From: Candidatus Heimdallarchaeota archaeon
GTDB taxonomy: Archaea > Asgardarchaeota > Heimdallarchaeia > Heimdallarchaeales > Kariarchaeaceae
DNA: 14,782 bases
Direction of reading: 5' to 3'
Assembly: GCA_029882335.1 (NCBI GenBank)
Contig: JAOUKW010000062.1
Coordinates: 1-14,782 of the forward strand
Shown here: positions 6,906 through 12,808 of the stretch, piece after piece
Layout: the number at the start of each line of letters is the position of its first letter
How positions within the stretch are numbered: position 1 is the stretch's first letter
Notes under the pieces: model-generated
The model's input: the letters and a program-made list of their open reading frames with translations, nothing else
Databases searched by the model: none
Told to the model about the DNA's origin: nothing
Made by a program: the position numbers and the translations under genes

Positions 6906-8218
6906 ATCTGCTTTCTTTGTTCTTTTAACACATCTCCCTCTAAATAATAGAATTTCTTCAGAATTATTATTCCAACAATAAAAAATACAACAGGAAGTAT
7001 AAATATTTGTATCAATATTCCAGTTTGTGCTAAATCAGACTGAATATCCTTATTCTTATCAAAACCAGTTAGTTCGGATACTACAATTAAACTGATAGCT
7101 TGAAGAAGAATTGCCAATCTGATGAAAAAACCATTAATACCAAAATAAATGCCTTCTCTTCTCTTTTTTGTTTTTAAATAATCCTCATCAATTATATCTG
7201 CCAATAATAAATCAACTACCATTAATAATCCTGCGAGACCTATACCACAAAGGGAAAATAATACAATAATCATGATATTATCTTTGACAAAGAATAAAAT
7301 AAATAAAATAAAAGAAAACCAAGTTGCAGAAAAGATAAAGGTATTCTTAGGATCTCTTCGATTTGTCAACCAAACCCAAATAAAGAGAGATAGTAGAGTA
7401 AGAAAGATTGCTCCACCATAAGAAATTTTTTCAAAACTTTCATCAAAACCTAGAACAAATTTTCTATAAAAAGGAAGCATTGCCAATACTTGTCCATAAC
7501 TGTAATACGTAACTAAATTGGCTAATAGAAATGCCTGATAACTTTTGTTTTCCTTCAGTATTTTTAAACCATCTCGAAGAGAATATTCATTTTCTAAGTT
7601 TGTATTCTCGGGTTCTTTACAACCATAGAATGACAACCATAAATTGATAAAACAAATACTTGCCAATACCCAACCATAAAATCGATATGATAGAATATCA
7701 CCATCTTTGACAAAAAAAGGAGGAATAAAAAGAGCAAAAACTAGGGCAAATAGGGAAAATAATTGTCTTAATCCAGATACCATATTTCTATCTTCAGAGT
7801 TTGTATAAATTTCAGGAAATAATGCTGCCCAAGATAAAATAACTACTGTATAACCAGTATCAAATAATAATAGGACAATCAATACCCATAAAAACAACAA
7901 CCAATTATTTCCAATCCAATTTGGAGAGGGGCTCCACAGCAATCCAAAACTAATTATCAATGGAAGCCAAAATAATTTCATCCATGGTAATCGTCTTCCC
8001 CATTTTGTAGGATGTCTATCTAGATACCAACCTGCTAAAGGATCATTAATTGAATTCCAAATAGCCCAAATTGCAATTGCTAAACCATAATATATAGGAG
8101 ATAACTTCATTTCAATAATATAAAAAAATTGAGCTTTACTCTGAATATATTGGTTTAATAAGGCAGCACTGAAACTACCAGATGCATATGATATCTTTTG
8201 ACCAATACCTCTCTTCAT
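6896..8218 (-). CDS. GPH-family (MelB-like) sugar:cation symporter
   Basis: A 440-aa major facilitator protein with about 12 transmembrane helices. The motif NDPLAGWYLDRHPTKWGRR (residues ~57-75) is the hallmark of the glycoside-pentoside-hexuronide:cation symporters: an Asn-Asp-Pro in helix 2 carrying acidic residues that bind the coupling cation, then the Trp-Gly-Arg-Arg loop. The later REGIYFGINGFFIRLA segment matches the second-half signature of the family. Likely substrates are glycosides or related small molecules taken up with Na+ or H+, but archaeal members are uncharacterised and lipid-type substrates (MFSD2-like) are also possible. Start ATG at 8216-8218 has a TATA-like box about 27 nt upstream and no Shine-Dalgarno. 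Convergent with the DMT gene, 10-bp overlap at the stops. Confidence 0.85.
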   Translation of the reverse strand: MKRGIGQKISYASGSFSAALLNQYIQSKAQFFYIIEMKLSPIYYGLAIAIWAIWNSINDPLAGWYLDRHPTKWGRRLPWMKLFWLPLIISFGLLWSPSPNWIGNNWLLFLWVLIVLLLFDTGYTVVILSWAALFPEIYTNSEDRNMVSGLRQLFSLFALVFALFIPPFFVKDGDILSYRFYGWVLASICFINLWLSFYGCKEPENTNLENEYSLRDGLKILKENKSYQAFLLANLVTYYSYGQVLAMLPFYRKFVLGFDESFEKISYGGAIFLTLLSLFIWVWLTNRRDPKNTFIFSATWFSFILFILFFVKDNIMIIVLFSLCGIGLAGLLMVVDLLLADIIDEDYLKTKKRREGIYFGINGFFIRLAILLQAISLIVVSELTGFDKNKDIQSDLAQTGILIQIFILPVVFFIVGIIILKKFYYLEGDVLKEQRKQIQL

Positions 8219-8241
8219 TATGTTGAATAAATAATTTTTGG

Positions 8242-8249
8242 GTTAAATA
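8242..8249 (-). promoter_or_regulatory. TATA-like box for the symporter gene (leaderless)
   Basis: On the minus strand TATTTAAC is centred about 27 nt before the ATG at 8218, the distance expected when transcription starts at the start codon. It lies in the 54-bp gap after the lipase stop, so the symporter can be transcribed separately from the lipase. Confidence 0.5.
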
Positions 8250-8272
8250 GTTATATCTCCTACAATGGAATT

Positions 8273-9019
8273 TCATAGCTGATTAAGAGTTTCTCTATAA
8301 TTTTTCATAGAATGTTCTTTTATCCCATCTGAAAGAAGTTTAACAATATCATCAGGATCTAACTCAACAAGATGAGGGATATGATTTTTATGATGTATAG
8401 TTCCATTCTCTAACCAATAATAACTTCGGAATGATTTAAATGATGGAGGTGTTCTTGGAATTATATCATTAACATCTATTACATTGTACATATTTTTCAA
8501 GGTTTTTGAAATGATTTTAGTGTATTTTCTATTACCTACTTTTGGACAACCAAAAGTATAGAGCTTTGGATTTTTAACTATTTTATCCAATACTAAATCT
8601 AATGCAGTTATATTTGCCAAAGCAGCTCCTAAACTATGACCAGTAATATATACTTCCAATGGCTCATCTTTTAATAATGACTGAATTTTGGATTGTATAT
8701 TGGATTTAACTGAAGAATATGCATTAAAAAAACCTTGATGGATTCGAGGATGGAATAGAAAATTTTTGGTTTTTGGATATCTAACTCGAGTAATGGTTAG
8801 ATCATTTAGTGCATCCTTTATGCTACTCGTTCCACGAAATGAAAGCACTAAGTTTGATGTATCTCTGGCAATAAAAGCCTGTGTATCTGTATCCTCATCA
8901 TTAATGGTGTATATAATTGTATATCCAATATCAGAGAAATCTAAGTTATCAAAATCTTGATATGCTGCATTAGCAAATCTAGCCATTAACCTAGTTATAT
9001 CTAGATTTATATTACTCAT
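8273..9019 (-). CDS. Class 3 (fungal-type) lipase/esterase, intracellular
   Basis: An alpha/beta-hydrolase of the Lipase_3 family, which hydrolyses acylglycerols or other esters. The nucleophile elbow is GHSLG with S129. The acid is most likely D185 in VNDIIPR, and the catalytic His is probably H236 near the C-terminus. The N-terminal block VLSFRGTSS (58-66) is the typical oxyanion strand of the family, and FGCPKVGN (156-163) follows the elbow as in fungal lipases. The 248-aa length is that of a bare catalytic domain. No signal peptide or membrane helix is present, so it should act in the cytosol. The start ATG (9017-9019) has no Shine-Dalgarno but an A/T box about 24 nt upstream. Linkage with a GPH symporter could mean shared substrates, but that is only inference. 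Confidence 0.88.
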   Translation of the reverse strand: MSNINLDITRLMARFANAAYQDFDNLDFSDIGYTIIYTINDEDTDTQAFIARDTSNLVLSFRGTSSIKDALNDLTITRVRYPKTKNFLFHPRIHQGFFNAYSSVKSNIQSKIQSLLKDEPLEVYITGHSLGAALANITALDLVLDKIVKNPKLYTFGCPKVGNRKYTKIISKTLKNMYNVIDVNDIIPRTPPSFKSFRSYYWLENGTIHHKNHIPHLVELDPDDIVKLLSDGIKEHSMKNYRETLNQL

Positions 9020-9038
9020 TTATTTTTGCTGTGAATAA

Positions 9039-9046
9039 ATTTATTT
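9039..9046 (-). promoter_or_regulatory. TATA-like box for the lipase gene
   Basis: Minus-strand AAATAAAT is centred about 24 nt before the lipase ATG and lies in the 79-bp gap after the racemase stop. No ribosome binding site is seen, which fits a leaderless transcript. The surroundings are A/T-rich, so specificity is low. Confidence 0.35.
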
Positions 9047-9098
9047 GAATATTATTACTTTACATTGGTTGATGAAAAATTATTTTCAGGATTGTATG

Positions 9099-10238
9099 CT
9101 AATTAAAATGATACAATTTTGATCTTACCTTTAAATCCTGTAGATAGTCATCAAGAACGGTAACACCTAATCCGACACCCTTAGGAATTGTTATATACCC
9201 CAAATCATTTACAATAACTTCAGGAGAGATGATATCCTTTTCAAAATAACGATTACTACCAGAGGTATCCCCCGGCATGGTAAATTCAGATCTAGCTTGA
9301 AGAAATAGATTATGAATCCGACCAATACCTGTTTCTAACATACCACCACACCAAACTCTACCTGCACCACCATATTTTGCAATTTCAATTGCATTTGTAT
9401 ATCCGCCAACACGACCTGGTTTTATATTAATAATCCTACAACAATCATTTTCTAAGGCTAACTGTGCACCCATTGGATCATGAATTGACTCATCTAAACA
9501 TACAGGTGTATCTAGTTGTGCTTGCAATTGTTTATGAGCTAAAATATCATTATACGCAAGTGGTTGTTCAATCATCATTAACTCGAATTTATCTAATTTT
9601 TTCAATGTTTCAACATGTTTATCATTCAAAGAATATGCTGAATTTGCATCTACCATCAATAAAATATCACCGAATTCCTTACGAACGGCAGATACAACTT
9701 CATAATCCCATCCTGGTTCTATTTTCATCTTAATTCTTTGATAGCCTTGCTTAATAAAAAAGTCAATACGATTAAGTAATGATTCCAAATCATTTTGAAT
9801 TCCTATTGATACACCGGTTGGAATTTTATCTTTTGAAGAGCCGTATAAATCACCCAAACTTACCTTTTTTTGTTCTGCAATCAAACTATATAAAGCGGAT
9901 TCAATCCCACTTTTTGCAAATTCATGACCACGTATACCATGCCAAGTTTGATATATTGATTGAATGGAGGGTTCTTCTGTATAGTTAATACCCTGCATAA
10001 TTGGTATCAAAAAATCTTTTTGGATATGCCAAGATGTCTCATAAGTCTCATAACAATAATCAGGCTTTGCTCCTGTTGATGTCTCACCCCAACCTACATT
10101 CCCCTCAATATCAGTAATTTTAATAATTACTGCTTCTTTCTTTGTTTCTGTACCAAATGAAGTCCTAAATGGATGCACATATGGTATGGCAATTTGTATT
10201 TGTTCAATTGTATCCAAATCATTGATAATTTTATTCAT
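9099..10238 (-). CDS. Enolase-superfamily N-acylamino acid racemase / o-succinylbenzoate synthase
   Basis: A 379-aa member of the NSAR/OSBS branch of the enolase superfamily, with an N-terminal capping domain and a C-terminal barrel. Active-site residues are visible in order: KMK (K170, K172), metal ligands D197 (VDANS), E224 (IEQPL) and D249 (CLDES), and the general base K273 in NIKPGRVGG. The family either makes o-succinylbenzoate for menaquinone or racemises N-acyl amino acids. The operon partner, a COG3375-type acyltransferase, and the absence of men genes favour N-succinyl/N-acyl amino acid racemase, by analogy with the Geobacillus NSAR pathway that turns D- into L-amino acids. The deacylase of that pathway is not in this window. 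ATG overlaps the upstream TGA by 4 nt, with AGGAG 9 nt before it. Confidence 0.87.
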   Translation of the reverse strand: MNKIINDLDTIEQIQIAIPYVHPFRTSFGTETKKEAVIIKITDIEGNVGWGETSTGAKPDYCYETYETSWHIQKDFLIPIMQGINYTEEPSIQSIYQTWHGIRGHEFAKSGIESALYSLIAEQKKVSLGDLYGSSKDKIPTGVSIGIQNDLESLLNRIDFFIKQGYQRIKMKIEPGWDYEVVSAVRKEFGDILLMVDANSAYSLNDKHVETLKKLDKFELMMIEQPLAYNDILAHKQLQAQLDTPVCLDESIHDPMGAQLALENDCCRIINIKPGRVGGYTNAIEIAKYGGAGRVWCGGMLETGIGRIHNLFLQARSEFTMPGDTSGSNRYFEKDIISPEVIVNDLGYITIPKGVGLGVTVLDDYLQDLKVRSKLYHFN

Positions 10239-11068
10239 GTATTCTTTCTCCTGAATTCATAGAAATTTCTTCTGATATCTCCATCTTTAAATGAGTGATA
10301 ATCCAAAACCTCCCATCCATCTTGAAAATAATTGACACAAACGTCTCTTAGTTTAATTCTCCAGTCATTTGCCAAGGATAAATTTGTTTGTCTGATTAAT
10401 TGATAATTTGAAGGTACTTCAACTGTGAAACTATTTTCCACTTTATTATCTAAGCTTATCCAAGCATCATGATTAATGAAATTTATAGAAGGACTTCTGA
10501 CTAACAATTTCTCCAAAGAAACTCTATCAATTGTATAATCATTCATTCTCCGATCTACCCTCTCATCCCGAATAAACCACTGTACTAAAAATCGATCAGT
10601 TGGAACTCCTGCATATATCCCTACACTATCCGAATTTGGATCTCCGTAGTAATCAACTTTATATGTAGAGCAGACACACCCTAGTTTGGTAAAATTGAGA
10701 TACGCATTATTTGGCAATAATGGATCTACAGTCCATTGTATTTGATTAATAGGATATTTATTTTGCAATGCAATATTACGATGATATTCTTTTAGTCTAA
10801 ACCCAACATTTTTACTCTGCCACTCAGGTAAAATACCCATCATATGTGAATAATGAATATCAGGTATCCTATCAAACGCATAGATAAAACCCACAGGTGT
10901 ATCAGTACTATCTACAGCAACTAATACGACCCCACTATCGATAACTGCTTTCATTTCAAAGCTTGGAACCACACCTTCATCACCCATATCCCAAGCTCTT
11001 TTTTGAATTTCAACAATTGATTTCACGTCACTCATTGTTTTTGCTTTTCGAATGATAAAATTATCCAC
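10235..11068 (-). CDS. GNAT-like N-acyltransferase (COG3375 type), probable amino acid N-acyltransferase
   Basis: A 277-aa protein with an N-terminal acetyltransferase fold: strand-helix opening FIIRKAKTMSDVKSIVEIQ, then GFIYAFD, and HMMGILPEWQSKNVGFRLK (~94-112), where the acyl-CoA pyrophosphate loop is expected. Its sequence and length match the group found next to N-succinylamino acid racemases, where it is thought to N-succinylate D-amino acids with succinyl-CoA. The GTG start at 11068 is chosen because it precedes the first beta strand; the next Met (residue 12) would remove it. The gene overlaps the racemase by 4 nt (ATGA), so both are made together. A 5-bp inverted repeat spans the start codon, and an A/T box lies about 24 nt upstream. 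The acyl donor and substrate are inferred. Confidence 0.75.
   Translation of the reverse strand: MDNFIIRKAKTMSDVKSIVEIQKRAWDMGDEGVVPSFEMKAVIDSGVVLVAVDSTDTPVGFIYAFDRIPDIHYSHMMGILPEWQSKNVGFRLKEYHRNIALQNKYPINQIQWTVDPLLPNNAYLNFTKLGCVCSTYKVDYYGDPNSDSVGIYAGVPTDRFLVQWFIRDERVDRRMNDYTIDRVSLEKLLVRSPSINFINHDAWISLDNKVENSFTVEVPSNYQLIRQTNLSLANDWRIKLRDVCVNYFQDGWEVLDYHSFKDGDIRRNFYEFRRKNT
10248..10252 (-). promoter_or_regulatory. Shine-Dalgarno AGGAG for the racemase gene
   Basis: Minus-strand AGGAG ends 9 nt before the ATG at 10238, inside the 3' end of the acyltransferase gene. With the ATGA overlap it indicates coupled translation of the two enzymes. Confidence 0.65.
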
Positions 11069-11081
11069 AATTCAACTGTGG
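11065..11081 (-). promoter_or_regulatory. Inverted repeat over the acyltransferase start codon
   Basis: CCACA (11065-11069) and TGTGG (11077-11081) form a 5-bp stem with a 7-nt loop, and the GTG start (11066-11068) is inside one arm. It could serve as an operator half-site pair or as a hairpin limiting initiation. It is short and could be chance. Confidence 0.3.
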
Positions 11082-11086
11082 TTCGT

Positions 11087-11097
11087 CTATTTTTTAG
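11087..11097 (-). promoter_or_regulatory. TATA-like box of the acyltransferase-racemase operon
   Basis: Minus-strand CTAAAAAATAG is centred about 24 nt before the GTG start, in the 43-bp gap after the wHTH-NYN gene. This position fits a leaderless or very short-leader archaeal promoter. Confidence 0.4.
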
Positions 11098-11111
11098 TTT
11101 ATCGTAATTGA

Positions 11112-12806
11112 TTATTCATAATATTCATTATACATTGCTTGAAATAGATTATTTATTCGAAGATCATAAAAATTTTCCATGCCAGAGATAACAAAATGAT
11201 GATTATCTATATCAAATTTTAATCTCTTACCACCTAATCTATAGGATTTAAATTCAGATTTCTTTGGCAATAGTCTATTTGTAAGTAAATGAGATTTAGA
11301 TTTCAATGCTTCTTCAATTGCAGGATGATTCTCTCCTTGATCCCATTCAGACATTATAATTCCCTTTGATTCAATCCAATATGTACTTTCATCTTCTTCA
11401 TCAATTTTCTCTAAAAATCTTGGTGTTATAACATAAAATATACGTTCTAACTTAATTTTATTAAGATAATTTTCTAGAATTCGTATTGAGTTAAAGCTCC
11501 ATTGTTGAGAATCTCGCCGGTTATATGAAACCACATCCTCTACATCAATGACCAGTGATTCTATATTTGAACTACGCTCAATTAAACATTTATATTTCAA
11601 TAGTAACGTCAGATTTGCTTCATAATCTTCTGCTTTTGTACGTCTATTGAAGTCTCTCATAATCCCTTTCCAAATATCAAAACCCTCATTATAGGTAAAA
11701 CCCCTTCTACTAACTCGATGATAAAATCTACCAGCTAACAGAGCTTGTTCAGATAATTCATCATAAGAATGCAGTTCCATGTTAATATAGACTTGCCAAT
11801 TATAATTAGGATAATTCATGACTAATTCAGACTGATACTCAGAAATAGGATTAACTACTTTTTCAGATAACAGCAATAACATTTCAAGATCAGCTTTGAG
11901 TACCCATATACCATTTTCATTAAGTGTTAATCCTTCATCAATAACATCTTCAACCATGGAGAATGTTTCAGAAATAGAACGGATTACAATATCTCTTGAT
12001 GAAGATTGAGCTGGTAAGTAATTCAATATTTCATCGTTCCAATCAGGTTCAATCACCTTATCAAATGAACTACTAGATAAATATATACGATTAGATAGTT
12101 TATTGATAGAAATTTTACTATCACCACACAAACCTATCCAAAAATGCCCTCCAACAACCTCTTTACCGTCATATATGGTATCAGGATTTACCGCAAGTGG
12201 TCTTACCCCCTTTTTCTTATGTTTCGATGAAGAGAGAGTTAAGATAGAACTAATTAATTCAGAATTCAGTATAATTTTTTCATATCCATTAAATTTAATA
12301 TTTACTGGTGAATAAAAAACCATAAATGGAACTGCAGTAAAAATATAATCAATATCAGTTGTAGATGTTATTGATTTTTCTCTATTTGATAAACAAGCAG
12401 ATCCTTTAGGAGTAATGCCATATTGCTTCATTTGTTTTCGTGACATTAAACGAGATATTACAGGAGTTTTCCAATCATCATCAAGTAATTTTGAGACACG
12501 TTGTAAATTAGCATCTAATCCCTCTTTATCGTATTCCTTTAATTCTGCTAAACCATCATCAAATAATTCATTTAAAACTTGGTTACAACGATCTAAATCC
12601 ATTCCTGAAATAATGTGCAGTTCAATTCGTGTGATATTTCCCATCTCATTCATTAATTGAAGAGACATATACTCAAGAGGTTCTAGAGGTATGTTTAAAA
12701 TTGCCTCAATTTTTTGAAAACTGAATATTCCCATACCAGTAGTATTAGCTATTAATACATTAGGTCGTTGAGATTTGTTTTGGAATAATTGATTACTCAG
12801 ACTCAT
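11112..12806 (-). CDS. Winged-helix protein with C-terminal Zc3h12a-like NYN/PIN domain (partner of the helicase)
   Basis: No named family is recognised for this 564-aa protein (numbering below counts two extra residues from a TTG). Residues ~45-142 look like a winged helix: ITRIELHIISGMDL, then a recognition-type helix, and the wing signature YGITPKGSA (131-139). The middle (~150-400) is unassigned and mixed alpha/beta. Residues ~418-545 resemble the NYN/Zc3h12a RNase fold: LVIDVEDV (D423, with D426 where Asn is usual), a helix, FYVITPRF, ESKGIIM, then NHPAIEEALKSKSHLLTNR in place of the family's DD...SND pattern. Several catalytic acids are therefore changed and activity is uncertain. ATG 12806 is chosen: it follows the helicase TGA by 2 nt and has GGAG 8 nt upstream. 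The tight coupling implies a joint complex with the helicase, acting on RNA or DNA. Confidence 0.6.
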   Translation of the reverse strand: MSLSNQLFQNKSQRPNVLIANTTGMGIFSFQKIEAILNIPLEPLEYMSLQLMNEMGNITRIELHIISGMDLDRCNQVLNELFDDGLAELKEYDKEGLDANLQRVSKLLDDDWKTPVISRLMSRKQMKQYGITPKGSACLSNREKSITSTTDIDYIFTAVPFMVFYSPVNIKFNGYEKIILNSELISSILTLSSSKHKKKGVRPLAVNPDTIYDGKEVVGGHFWIGLCGDSKISINKLSNRIYLSSSSFDKVIEPDWNDEILNYLPAQSSSRDIVIRSISETFSMVEDVIDEGLTLNENGIWVLKADLEMLLLLSEKVVNPISEYQSELVMNYPNYNWQVYINMELHSYDELSEQALLAGRFYHRVSRRGFTYNEGFDIWKGIMRDFNRRTKAEDYEANLTLLLKYKCLIERSSNIESLVIDVEDVVSYNRRDSQQWSFNSIRILENYLNKIKLERIFYVITPRFLEKIDEEDESTYWIESKGIIMSEWDQGENHPAIEEALKSKSHLLTNRLLPKKSEFKSYRLGGKRLKFDIDNHHFVISGMENFYDLRINNLFQAMYNEYYE

Positions 12807-12808
12807 AT

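Noticed and set aside
11112..11150. PIP box at the C-terminus of the wHTH-NYN protein (QAMYNEYY)
   Set aside because: The aliphatic residue is out of register, with Tyr at the fourth position, so it does not meet the consensus met exactly by RusA.
12103..12315. Opposite-strand open frame inside the wHTH-NYN gene
   Set aside because: It is a short frame with no recognisable domain lying wholly within a convincing gene on the other strand.
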